NCBI GenBank assembly: GCA_903904605.1
Contig: CAIVDC010000016.1
Location: 1 to 59,733 of the forward strand
Source of the DNA: an uncultured Sterolibacterium sp.
Lineage (GTDB): Bacteria; Pseudomonadota; Gammaproteobacteria; Burkholderiales; Rhodocyclaceae
DNA length: 59,733 bases
Direction of reading: 5' to 3'
Positions 41,167-48,893 of the stretch are shown in pieces. Each line of letters begins with the position of its first letter. The first letter of the stretch is position 1. A program made the position numbers and the translations under genes. The notes beneath the pieces are model-generated. The model searched no databases. It saw only the letters and a program-made list of their open reading frames with translations, and was not told the origin of the DNA.

Positions 41167-43584
41167 TCAGGCGACATGCAGATCGGAAACGCCGCTGCCG
41201 GCTTCGAGAGGCGCCAGGACCGGCTTGTCGGCGTGGTATGCCAGCTGCTCGTCGTCGCTGTCGGTATCTACCGCAAGACCGGCCGGCAGGAAGACGACGA
41301 TCTTGAACCGGCGGAAATCCGCGCCGACGGCATTGTCGGAAAACTGCAACTCGACGCTGCCGCCTTCGCGCTTGACGAAGTCCTGCACCGCGTCCATGCC
41401 GACGCCCCGCCCCGAAACCTCGGTGACGCCAGTCGCGGTCGAGAAGCCGGGACGGAAGATCAGGCGCGCGATGTCATCATCGCCCAGCGGATCTTCGCCG
41501 GCGATCAGGCCCTTCTCGATGCCGATGCCGCGAATGCGGCCCAGCGCCAGGCCGCGCCCGTCGTCGCTGAGCGTAATCCGCAGCATGCCGGCGTCGATGG
41601 CGACCCGGAGCTCGATCGTGCCGGCTGCCGGTTTTCCCTGCATGAGGCGTTGCGCCGGCGCTTCGAGCCCGTGGTCCACGGCGTTGCGGATGAGGTGAGT
41701 GAATACGTTCCTGAGCATGCCGCCGGCCTGGTTGTGCAGGGCGTAGCCGCCATCCTCGATGGCGACGATCGGCGCCGCCTTGCCGAGCTGCCTGGCCAGC
41801 GACGGCAGGGACTCGATCACGGGCGACAGGCATTCGCCGACCTTCTCGGTGCCGAGCAGGCGCAGGGTCCGGCGCACCGCGTCGCGGACCGTGACCAGTT
41901 CGTGCAGATTGCCGGTATTCACCGTCTCGAGGCGGTGCAGGCTGTCCTGGATATGTTGCCGGTCCACCATCAGGTAACGCTCGGCATTGCCGCGTCGGCC
42001 CGGTCCCTTGCGGCCCAGGCTGACTTCGTTGATCCGCGCGTAGCGCTCGAGCGCCGCCTTGACCACGGCCAGTTCTTCCCAGAGCAGGCGCTGGTCCCAT
42101 GCCAGCGTCGGCTCGGGCCTGCGCAACTGTTCGTAAGTCTGCTCGGCGGCATGCACGACGTTGCTCAGATGGAGCAGGCCGTAGGTGCGGCCGTTGCCCT
42201 TGAGGGTATGCATATTGCGGAACAGTTGCGCGATGGCGAAGGCGTTCGGCTCCGGATGGTGGCGGATGATCTGTTCGTTTTCATCGATGAACTTCATCGA
42301 ACCGGCCAGGAACTCGTGGAACTTCTCCTGGGAAACCGCCAGGATTTCACCGATGATCGCCAGCTCGCGCTTCTGTTCATTGGCCTCGGCGGCCAATTTG
42401 CGCAACTCGGTGACGTCGCGCAGGCACAACATCAGGCGCACCGTCTTGCCCTCGTCGTCGGTGATCGGCGACCAGTTCAGATCGAGGATTTTTACGCGGC
42501 CGTCGGGCATCGTCTTTTCGATCTCGCCGACCATCAGGTGCTCGTTGAATTCGAAGTTCATCACATCTTCGCCGATGCAGGCACTGCCCGCGGCCTCGAG
42601 CTGCGACAGGATGTCGCCGCCGAGACCGGTATCGGAGAATACGAGATCCATCAGACCGCGGCCGACGATGTCCCGGGTCTCGAGGATGGTTTCCAGGTAG
42701 GCCGAGTATTCCGGATGGATCCTGTTGCCCTCCGTGATCGTCAGTATGCCCTGCGGCATGTTCTGCAGCATGGTCTGGATGTCGGCGGTCTTTTGCTTGA
42801 GCTGCGCCGAACCGTCCTGAATCTTCGCGATCATGGCGTTGAAGGCCACGATGGAGCGGCCGATCTCATCCATCCGGTCGACCGGCACGCGGCGCGTGAA
42901 GTCCTGGCTCTCGGCGATTTCGCTCATCATCGATTGCATCCGGCTGATCGGACGGGTGATCTGGCGATAGAGCAGCGTGCCGATCAGGCTCAAGAGCGTG
43001 ACCGCTAAGATGGTGACCCCCGAGAGCGCTGCCGTGGTGGTCGCCAGATTGCCGTTGAGGGCGGTGATGGCCGCATCCTTGCTGCGGTTCTTCTCGATCC
43101 GCAGGGTGTCGACGACCCCCTCCAGTTCCGCCTGGTACATGGCAACGCTGGCGAACAGGTAGGCCTGCGCCATCTCCGTCTGACCGGCGAGCTTGAATTT
43201 CGTCGTATCGTCGATCGCGGCAAAGTAGTTGGCCAGGCTCTCCCTGGCCTGCTCCACCAGGCCGCGTTGCGTATCGTTGTCGGCCTGCCTGGCCTGCAGG
43301 TCGAGGGCTCCCTTGAGCAGCGCCTTCTTTGCCGCCAGCTTATCCTTGGACTGGGCCACGAGGTTGGGGTCCGGCGCGAAGACCAGGGTCATCGTCGCCA
43401 GTTGCACGTCCTTCAACTGCGACACCAGATCTGCGGAAGCGAGGGCGCTGGGCACGACGCCTTCGGTGACCCGCTTCACCTGCGCGGCACTGCCGCGCGA
43501 CTGGACGACGGCGTAGCCGCCGATCGAGGAGATGGCGACGAAGGTCAGGATGATGAGCAGCGTCATGCGTTGGCGAATAGTCAT
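41167..43584 (-). CDS. Membrane CheA-like hybrid kinase (4HB-HAMP-PAS-Hpt-HATPase)
   Basis: An 805-residue protein with TM1 (about 8-28), a four-helix-bundle periplasmic sensor (30-185), TM2 (190-210), HAMP (211-262) and a PAS region (270-400). The Hpt/P1 domain has His459 in NMHTLKGNGR. The CheA-type ATPase has the N-box HLIRNAVDHGLE, DDGRGL and a G-box GRGVGMDAV, ending near 785. No CheW-like P5 domain follows. It thus fuses an MCP-like sensor to CheA catalytic parts. A Pho-type promoter lies 100 bp upstream. Likely input: a ligand linked to phosphate supply; output: the CheY at the operon end. Confidence 0.88.
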   Translation of the reverse strand: MTIRQRMTLLIILTFVAISSIGGYAVVQSRGSAAQVKRVTEGVVPSALASADLVSQLKDVQLATMTLVFAPDPNLVAQSKDKLAAKKALLKGALDLQARQADNDTQRGLVEQARESLANYFAAIDDTTKFKLAGQTEMAQAYLFASVAMYQAELEGVVDTLRIEKNRSKDAAITALNGNLATTTAALSGVTILAVTLLSLIGTLLYRQITRPISRMQSMMSEIAESQDFTRRVPVDRMDEIGRSIVAFNAMIAKIQDGSAQLKQKTADIQTMLQNMPQGILTITEGNRIHPEYSAYLETILETRDIVGRGLMDLVFSDTGLGGDILSQLEAAGSACIGEDVMNFEFNEHLMVGEIEKTMPDGRVKILDLNWSPITDDEGKTVRLMLCLRDVTELRKLAAEANEQKRELAIIGEILAVSQEKFHEFLAGSMKFIDENEQIIRHHPEPNAFAIAQLFRNMHTLKGNGRTYGLLHLSNVVHAAEQTYEQLRRPEPTLAWDQRLLWEELAVVKAALERYARINEVSLGRKGPGRRGNAERYLMVDRQHIQDSLHRLETVNTGNLHELVTVRDAVRRTLRLLGTEKVGECLSPVIESLPSLARQLGKAAPIVAIEDGGYALHNQAGGMLRNVFTHLIRNAVDHGLEAPAQRLMQGKPAAGTIELRVAIDAGMLRITLSDDGRGLALGRIRGIGIEKGLIAGEDPLGDDDIARLIFRPGFSTATGVTEVSGRGVGMDAVQDFVKREGGSVELQFSDNAVGADFRRFKIVVFLPAGLAVDTDSDDEQLAYHADKPVLAPLEAGSGVSDLHVA

Positions 43585-43669
43585 TTCGGTACCCTCTCAA
43601 GAGCAGGCGGGAATGGATCGAGGCGACAAACTTGCGCTGCCGCGCAGCGCCATTGATATCACTTAAGTA

Positions 43670-43705
43670 ATATTATTGCGGAGCCAGGTTGCAGGGGCGT
43701 GACAG
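43670..43705 (-). promoter_or_regulatory. Pho promoter of the CheA-like operon
   Basis: On the minus strand, CTGTCAC (43705-43699), a 4-bp spacer and CTGCAAC (43694-43688) are followed after 10-12 bp by AATAAT/TAATAT (43677-43670). The leader to the ATG at 43584 would be about 80 nt. Confidence 0.76.
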
Positions 43706-43712
43706 GCGGCGG

Positions 43713-43889
43713 TCAGCGACGCCCGGCCGCGCAGGCGGCGAGCGCCGGGGCCGAATGTGGAGTGAGGGCGATGCTCTTGAGGATCGCGGCAACGGCTTCG
43801 TCGGCGATTTCGATTTTCGGGGCTTGCTGCGGCATGGCGGTCACCAGGAAGAATGGAAGAAGCTTCTGGATCGGGGCAGCCCACCGCAT
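43713..43889 (-). CDS. 58-aa ORF downstream of the c-di-GMP riboswitch
   Basis: A 58-codon frame begins MRWAAPIQKLLPFFLVTAMP with a hydrophobic start like a weak signal or anchor, then a short acidic-to-neutral tail. No RBS precedes the ATG, and an internal start at Met19 is possible. Third codon positions are mostly G or C, like real genes here. It is the first frame after the riboswitch, 45 nt from it. Function unknown. Confidence 0.35.
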   Translation of the reverse strand: MRWAAPIQKLLPFFLVTAMPQQAPKIEIADEAVAAILKSIALTPHSAPALAACAAGRR

Positions 43890-43933
43890 GCGCGAATCAA
43901 AGCCGTGGTCCGGCAATTGCCGACGGCGAATCT

Positions 43934-44036
43934 CTTGGCGGCCCCGCTGTCGTGGAGTTTGCCCGCGCAAGCGTGCAAACTCCGTCGACCGGTGGCTTTG
44001 CGTCCCCGCCTTTCGGATGGGTTTGCCCTGATCAAG
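43934..44036 (-). ncRNA. Class I cyclic-di-GMP riboswitch (GEMM-I)
   Basis: The minus-strand RNA has all conserved GEMM-I blocks in order: CAGGGCAAACC, a GAAA tetraloop with flanking pairs (CCGAAAGG), GGGACGCAAAGCC, CCGG, a long variable P3 stem (GGAGTTTGC with GCAAACTCC), then CAGCGGGGC. CTTG and CAAG at the ends can close P1. It senses c-di-GMP and controls downstream expression. It starts within a few bases of a predicted Pho-type start site. The nearest target is the 58-aa ORF; the CheA-like operon 350 bp on is an alternative. Confidence 0.92.
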
Positions 44037-44045
44037 TTGGTGCCC

Positions 44046-44068
44046 ACGATAGCCGCTCTTTGTTACAG
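44046..44068 (-). promoter_or_regulatory. Half Pho box with -10 ahead of the riboswitch
   Basis: On the minus strand a perfect heptamer CTGTAAC (44068-44062) is followed after 10 bp by TATCGT (44051-44046), the same -10 as at plcP. The other heptamer (44079-44073) is poor. The predicted start near 44039 sits just before the aptamer. Confidence 0.5.
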
Positions 44069-44150
44069 AATGACCATCGCGGCGATATTTTCGGTTCTCG
44101 CTCGAGGATCCGTGGGCAGGCATTCTCGTCGGGCGACGCCGGCATGGCCT

Positions 44151-44861
44151 TCAGCGCTTGCTGCCGATGAACAGATAGTACGGGACCGTCAAGCCGGGCA
44201 GATAGGGCACCGCGCAACGCCGCTCCTCGCATCGATGGAAAGGCAAAACGCGGCGCAGCGTCGCCAGGTGCTCGGGCGACAGGCGAACCCCGTCGTGGCC
44301 GAACCAGGCCTGCCAGAATCGCCGTGCGAACCGGCTTTGACCCGCCGTGACGGTGAAGTCGACGACCGCGACCGTGCCGCCCTGCTTGAGCATCGCCAGG
44401 ACATTGTCAAGAACCTCGCGCCAGTCCGGCATCATGCTCAGGGAGTAGGAGAGCAACGCGGCGTCGACCGGTTCAGGCGGCCGGTAGTGTGTCGCATCGG
44501 CCTCGATCACCCGGACATTGGGCTGCGGCGCGGCGCGGCCTCGGGCGATCGCGAGCAACGCCGGACAAAGATCGACGAGATCGACACGCGCGAAACGCTC
44601 GAGTTCGCTGCCGAAATAGTCGAGGTTTTTCCCGGTTCCGGCACCGAGTTCCACGAGCGTCGGCCTGTTCGTCCCGGCAACGCTCGCCAGCAGGCGTTCG
44701 ACCAGTTCCTGTCGGCCGTGGAGCAGGCGCTCGCGGAATGCGTCGTAGCCGGCGGCCTGCCCCTGGTAAAAGGCCTGCAGTTTCCCGGCATGATCGCCGC
44801 GGCGCCGCTGACCGCGCAGCAGGCGGAGAACGGTGCCGAGGGTGCCCAGGGTTCCGCTCAC
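44151..44861 (-). CDS. btaB: Betaine-lipid N-methyltransferase
   Basis: A 236-residue class I SAM methyltransferase of the BtaB type: YQGQAAGYDAFRERLL near the start, motif I VELGAGTGKNLDYF, DLCPALL, and LLSYSLSMMPDWREVL, ending VPYYLFIGSKR. BtaB adds three methyl groups to diacylglyceryl-homoserine to give DGTS. The GTG at 44861 lies 5 bp after the btaA stop, so translation is coupled. A longer frame to 45089 would run inside btaA. Confidence 0.88.
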   Translation of the reverse strand: MSGTLGTLGTVLRLLRGQRRRGDHAGKLQAFYQGQAAGYDAFRERLLHGRQELVERLLASVAGTNRPTLVELGAGTGKNLDYFGSELERFARVDLVDLCPALLAIARGRAAPQPNVRVIEADATHYRPPEPVDAALLSYSLSMMPDWREVLDNVLAMLKQGGTVAVVDFTVTAGQSRFARRFWQAWFGHDGVRLSPEHLATLRRVLPFHRCEERRCAVPYLPGLTVPYYLFIGSKR

Positions 44862-44866
44862 CGGCG

Positions 44867-46069
44867 TCAGCCAGGCACGTCGGCGATGTGAAAACCCGCA
44901 TAGGTATGCACCCGGTCCTGCCGCGACAGCTCGCGCGCCCTGGCGTCGTGGAAGACCAGCGCTTGACGCAGGCGGCGCCGGGCGCCATCGATATCGACCG
45001 TCAACCAGGCGAGGTAAGCCGGCTGGGCGTGGGCGCTGCGGAAAATGATCCGGGCGCCGGGCGCCGCGCGCTCCAGCAAGGCCGCCCATTCATCGAGCAA
45101 AGCTTGCGGATGGTATGCGCCCATCCAGTCCATGTGATCGAGGAGCACGAACTTCGATATCGCCTCCTCGCCGCTCCTGAGAAATTCGGTGACGGTTCCG
45201 GTGTGCGCCACGACGCGCTCCGCCAGGCCGTGCTTGAGGGCCTGGAAACCTGCCGGCTTGAGATATTCGGGACAGCAGGTCCGGCTGTAAGCGCCCAGCA
45301 CATAGACCCGCCAGAAATAGTTGTTCCAGGCGGGCAGATGGCGGAAGACGTATTCGACGGATTCCCTGATGAAGCCGGCCACACCCCCCGCATGCTGCGC
45401 CTGGACTTCCTTGCGCTGCGGATAGGGCACGCCGAGCAGGCTCATGGTGATCTGGCGCGACAAGGTCCAGTTCATGCCTCGGCTCCACATCAGCGGCAGG
45501 ATCCGCTGGTCGTATAGATGGCGCTGCTCGGCCAGGGTGTTGGCCTGGAACAGCGCCTCGATCGGCTCGGCCAGCCTGGGCCGCAGTCGGAGGTAGGTGC
45601 GAAAGCAGCGGGCGACGAGTCCGGCCAGCCCGTGATAGTAAAAGCTGCCGGCCCGGCTGGTGAACCAGTGCGCCTGGCTGTCCCAGTAGTCGCGGCTGAA
45701 ACCCGCCAGTTCATCCCTGAGCAGATCGCCGTAGATCTCGCGGAATCGCGGATGAAAGCCGTGGCCGAAGATCTGGAAGAAGTCGCCATGGTCCAGCCGC
45801 CGTATGGCGGCCAGCTTGAGTTCGAGCAAGGCCGTCTGGCGGGGATTGGCATCCACCGCGTCGATGCGCTTGACGCCGGCCAAGGCGTAATCGAGAACGT
45901 TGCAACCGGCGCTGCTGATGGCCAGGACGGTGTCCTCGGGGCGCAGATCGAGCGCCAGCCGATCGACCGCCGGGTCTTCCCAGCAGGTGTTGTAGACCAG
46001 CGAACGGGAATAGATGGCGTTGAATATTCTTTGGTCGACCTTATCGGCGAAGCTGGGTTTGCGATTCAA
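44867..46069 (-). CDS. btaA: S-adenosylmethionine:diacylglycerol 3-amino-3-carboxypropyltransferase
   Basis: A 400-residue DUF3419/BtaA protein. Family motifs include IYSRSLVYNTCWEDP, the SAM-binding ISSAGCNVLDYAL, IDAVDANPRQTALLELK, and a late VLLDHMDWM block. It transfers the aminocarboxypropyl group of SAM to diacylglycerol, the first step of betaine lipid DGTS. The start codon is TTG at 46069 with GAGGAA close upstream; an ATG alternative is not present nearby. A Pho promoter directly precedes it, as in other bacteria that replace phospholipids under phosphate limitation. Confidence 0.92.
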   Translation of the reverse strand: MNRKPSFADKVDQRIFNAIYSRSLVYNTCWEDPAVDRLALDLRPEDTVLAISSAGCNVLDYALAGVKRIDAVDANPRQTALLELKLAAIRRLDHGDFFQIFGHGFHPRFREIYGDLLRDELAGFSRDYWDSQAHWFTSRAGSFYYHGLAGLVARCFRTYLRLRPRLAEPIEALFQANTLAEQRHLYDQRILPLMWSRGMNWTLSRQITMSLLGVPYPQRKEVQAQHAGGVAGFIRESVEYVFRHLPAWNNYFWRVYVLGAYSRTCCPEYLKPAGFQALKHGLAERVVAHTGTVTEFLRSGEEAISKFVLLDHMDWMGAYHPQALLDEWAALLERAAPGARIIFRSAHAQPAYLAWLTVDIDGARRRLRQALVFHDARARELSRQDRVHTYAGFHIADVPG

Positions 46070-46098
46070 GGGTTCCTCGGCTTGCTCGGAAAACAGAC

Positions 46099-46132
46099 AG
46101 GATAGCGGCGCAGTGTGACCCCGGCGTTACAG
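46099..46132 (-). promoter_or_regulatory. Pho promoter of btaAB
   Basis: On the minus strand, CTGTAAC (46132-46126), a 4-bp spacer and GGGTCAC (46121-46115) are followed after 10 bp by TATCCT (46104-46099). The predicted start near 46092 gives a leader of about 23 nt. Confidence 0.82.
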
Positions 46133-46252
46133 GCGAACGCCGCATCAAGGCCCCGCTTTCTCCCGCTCGGACCGGTGCCTGCCCGCACCGATCCTCCGCG
46201 GCGCGAGCGCGATCGCCGGAGCCTCGATCGACTGGCCGCTTGCGCTCGTCCG

Positions 46253-46774
46253 CTACTCTTCCTGCTCGCGCAAGCGGCCGATCCGGTCCAGTTCGCGCTT
46301 GATCGCCAGGGCGTCGAGCGTGGCCAGCGGCAGGCTGATGAACAAGGAGATGCGGCGGTTCAATTCGGCGAAAGCCGTGGCGAAAGCGCGGCGCCGGTCC
46401 GTCGCGCTGCCCTCTACCGCCGCCGGGTCCTCGATGCCCCAGTGCGCGGTCATCGGCTGGCCCGGCCACACCGGGCAGACTTCGCCGGCGGCGTTGTCGC
46501 AGACGGTGAACACGAAATCGAGATGCGGCGCGCCGGGCTGCGCCGCCGTCGGGCCGAACTCGTCCCAATTCTTGCTGCGCAGATCGGCCACCGCCAGCCC
46601 CTGCCTGGTCAGCAGTTCGACGGCGTGAGGATTCACCTGGCCCGCCGGATGACTGCCGGCGCTGAAGGCGCGAAATCGGCCGCGGCCCGCATGGTTGAGA
46701 ATGGCCTCGGCGAGGATGGAGCGCGCGGAGTTGCCGGTGCACAGGAAGAGGACATTGAAGATGCGTTCACTCAT
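46253..46774 (-). CDS. arsC: Arsenate reductase (LMW-phosphatase fold)
   Basis: A 173-residue thioredoxin-coupled ArsC-like protein. The P-loop cysteine is Cys12 in LFLCTGNSARS, further redox cysteines lie in FTVCDNAAGEVCP, and TAHWGIEDPA is a typical ArsC/protein-phosphatase relative motif. It reduces arsenate, a phosphate mimic, to arsenite. Bacteria inducing high-affinity phosphate uptake may take in more arsenate, so its position next to Pho genes makes sense. No arsR or arsenite pump is in the window. Confidence 0.88.
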   Translation of the reverse strand: MSERIFNVLFLCTGNSARSILAEAILNHAGRGRFRAFSAGSHPAGQVNPHAVELLTRQGLAVADLRSKNWDEFGPTAAQPGAPHLDFVFTVCDNAAGEVCPVWPGQPMTAHWGIEDPAAVEGSATDRRRAFATAFAELNRRISLFISLPLATLDALAIKRELDRIGRLREQEE

Positions 46775-46934
46775 GGCGTTTTCTCTCGGTTGTCGCCGCC
46801 CGGACCGGGGCAGGCGAGAAATGGGACGGCAATCTTTGATTCCATATTTCCATGATAGTGGTAATGCAACATTTTTACAACCGCGGTTCCGCCTCCGCCG
46901 GGAGAACGCGGCAAGTATATCCATCGGCATAGCA

Positions 46935-46968
46935 GGGTCATCTCGGTGTAACACGGACGCGTTAGAGT
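46935..46968 (+). promoter_or_regulatory. Pho promoter of the EAL-CBS-GGDEF gene
   Basis: GGGTCAT (46935), a 4-bp spacer and GTGTAAC (46946) are followed after 10 bp by TAGAGT (46963-46968). The predicted start is near 46975; ATG at 47000. Confidence 0.78.
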
Positions 46969-46999
46969 CCGGGCTCAGCAATCATCGTGGCCTGCCCCT

Positions 47000-48874
47000 A
47001 TGCCCTCCAACGCGCTGCTCGCAAGGCTGCCGACCAAGCCCCTGAAGACGGCCGTCGGCCAGAATGCGCCGGACTGGCTCACCGAGTCCAATCTGCGCCA
47101 ATTCCATCAGCTGCTGCAGGGACCCGGGCTCTCCGCGGTGTTTCAGCCCATCCTCGACTTCCGCGCGCACCGCTACCTGGGCTACGAAGGGCTGATCCGC
47201 GGGCCGGCCGGCTCGCCCCTGCACTCGCCGCTCGCGCTGTTCGGCCTGGCCGGTCACGCCGGCCTCACCATGGAGTTCGAGCGACTCTGCCGGCGCGTCG
47301 TGCTGGCCGGCTTCGCCGCCCTGAATGTCCCGGAAAAGCTGTTCATCAACGTCAGTCCGAGCTGCCTGCGCGACCCAACCTTCCTGAATGGCGAGACCGC
47401 GGAGCTGCTCGGGAGTCTCGGCCTGAAGACCAGCCGGATCGTCATCGAACTGACCGAGAATCAACACATCAGCGACTTCTCGGCGCTGCGCGACATTATC
47501 GAGGCCTATCGCAGCCTGGGCTACCAGATCGCCATCGACGACCTCGGTGAAGGCTTCTCCAACCTGCGGATGTGGTCGGAGGTGCGGCCGGAATTCGTCA
47601 AGATCGACCGCCACTTCATCAGCGGCATCGAGTCCGACGCCCTCAAGTTCCAACTGGTGCGCGCCATGCACGACATCGCCGACACCTGCAATTCGCGCAT
47701 CATCGCCGAGGGCATAGAAACGGATGCCGAATTCGCCACCGTGCGCGACCTGGGGATAAAGCTCGGCCAGGGCTACCGCATCTGCCGCCCCGAGGTCAAT
47801 CCCGGGCGATCTCCGGGCGAGGGCATACGCGCCCTGATCGAGGACAGCAGCGTCATCATCTTTCCGCACGAACGCACGCAGGCGACCGTCATCCGCAAGC
47901 TGTTGCGCCAGGTGAAGCCGCTTGCCCCGAACATGGAAAACGACAAGGTCTATGCCTACTTCGAGCAGCATCCGGAGCTTCATGTGCTGCCCGTCGTGAA
48001 GGACGATGTGCCTCTGGGCATGGTCAACCGCCATAGCCTCATCGATCGCTTCGCGCGCCCCTTTCAGCGGGAGATATATGGCCGGCGGTCATGCACGCAA
48101 TTCATGGATGCCGCGCCGCTGATCGTCGACCATAAGACCTCCGTGCAGGAAGTCGGCCGCCTGTTGAGCGCCTCGGCGAAGCATCACATTTTCGACGGCT
48201 TCATCATCACCGAGCAGGGCCGCTATGTCGGCATCGGCAACAGCCAGGACCTGATGGCCCTGATCACCGATATGCAGATCCACGCCGCGCGCTACGCCAA
48301 CCCGCTGACCCAGCTGCCCGGCAATGTTCCGATCAACGAACACATGGAGCGGCTGCTCGAGCGCGGCGCCAGCTTCGTCGCCTGCTACTGCGACATCGAC
48401 CATTTCAAGCCCTTCAACGATGCCTACGGCTACCGCAAGGGCGACGACGTGATCCTGATGCTGGGAAAACTGCTCTCCGGCCTGGTCGACCTGCAGACCG
48501 ATTTCATCGGCCACATCGGCGGCGACGACTTCATGCTGCTCCTGCAAAGCGCCGATTGGGAAGAGCGCTGTGCCCGGATGCTGCGCCAGTTCGACGAGCA
48601 CATGGCCGCCCTGCTGGCACCCGAGGACCTGGCCCGCGGCGGCCTGGTCAGCGAGGACAGGCGGGGTCAACCGGCGTTCCATCCGTTTCCGGCGCTGTCG
48701 ATCGGCTGCGTGCGCGCCGAGCCTGGCCTCTTCTCGTCGCACCACGAGATCTCCTTCGCCGTCAGCCATGCGAAGAAGCAGGCGAAAAAATCCGCCGGCA
48801 GTTCCCTGTTCGTCGAGCGCCGGCAGCCTGCGAAAGAGGCGGGCATCGCGCACCCGCCTGCGACCGGTCCCTGA
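47000..48874 (+). CDS. EAL-CBS-GGDEF c-di-GMP signalling protein
   Basis: A 624-residue soluble protein. The N-terminal EAL domain (about 30-275) keeps catalytic-type residues (YEGLIRG in place of EAL, NVSPS, ELTEN, IDDLGEGFSN, EGIET, GQGY) and probably hydrolyses c-di-GMP. A central CBS pair (about 285-425) could bind nucleotides. The C-terminal GGDEF domain (about 430-600) has CDIDHFKPFNDAYGY and a GGDDF signature, a slight variant that may be active or regulatory; no RxxD inhibitory site is seen. The Pho promoter links phosphate status to c-di-GMP level, with a c-di-GMP riboswitch 3 kb away. Confidence 0.9.
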   Translation: MPSNALLARLPTKPLKTAVGQNAPDWLTESNLRQFHQLLQGPGLSAVFQPILDFRAHRYLGYEGLIRGPAGSPLHSPLALFGLAGHAGLTMEFERLCRRVVLAGFAALNVPEKLFINVSPSCLRDPTFLNGETAELLGSLGLKTSRIVIELTENQHISDFSALRDIIEAYRSLGYQIAIDDLGEGFSNLRMWSEVRPEFVKIDRHFISGIESDALKFQLVRAMHDIADTCNSRIIAEGIETDAEFATVRDLGIKLGQGYRICRPEVNPGRSPGEGIRALIEDSSVIIFPHERTQATVIRKLLRQVKPLAPNMENDKVYAYFEQHPELHVLPVVKDDVPLGMVNRHSLIDRFARPFQREIYGRRSCTQFMDAAPLIVDHKTSVQEVGRLLSASAKHHIFDGFIITEQGRYVGIGNSQDLMALITDMQIHAARYANPLTQLPGNVPINEHMERLLERGASFVACYCDIDHFKPFNDAYGYRKGDDVILMLGKLLSGLVDLQTDFIGHIGGDDFMLLLQSADWEERCARMLRQFDEHMAALLAPEDLARGGLVSEDRRGQPAFHPFPALSIGCVRAEPGLFSSHHEISFAVSHAKKQAKKSAGSSLFVERRQPAKEAGIAHPPATGP

Positions 48875-48893
48875 CCGTCTCGCGACGGGCGTC

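Noticed and set aside
43699-44031. Plus-strand and other minus-strand frames across the riboswitch
   Set aside because: They cross the conserved aptamer and lack RBS or family similarity.
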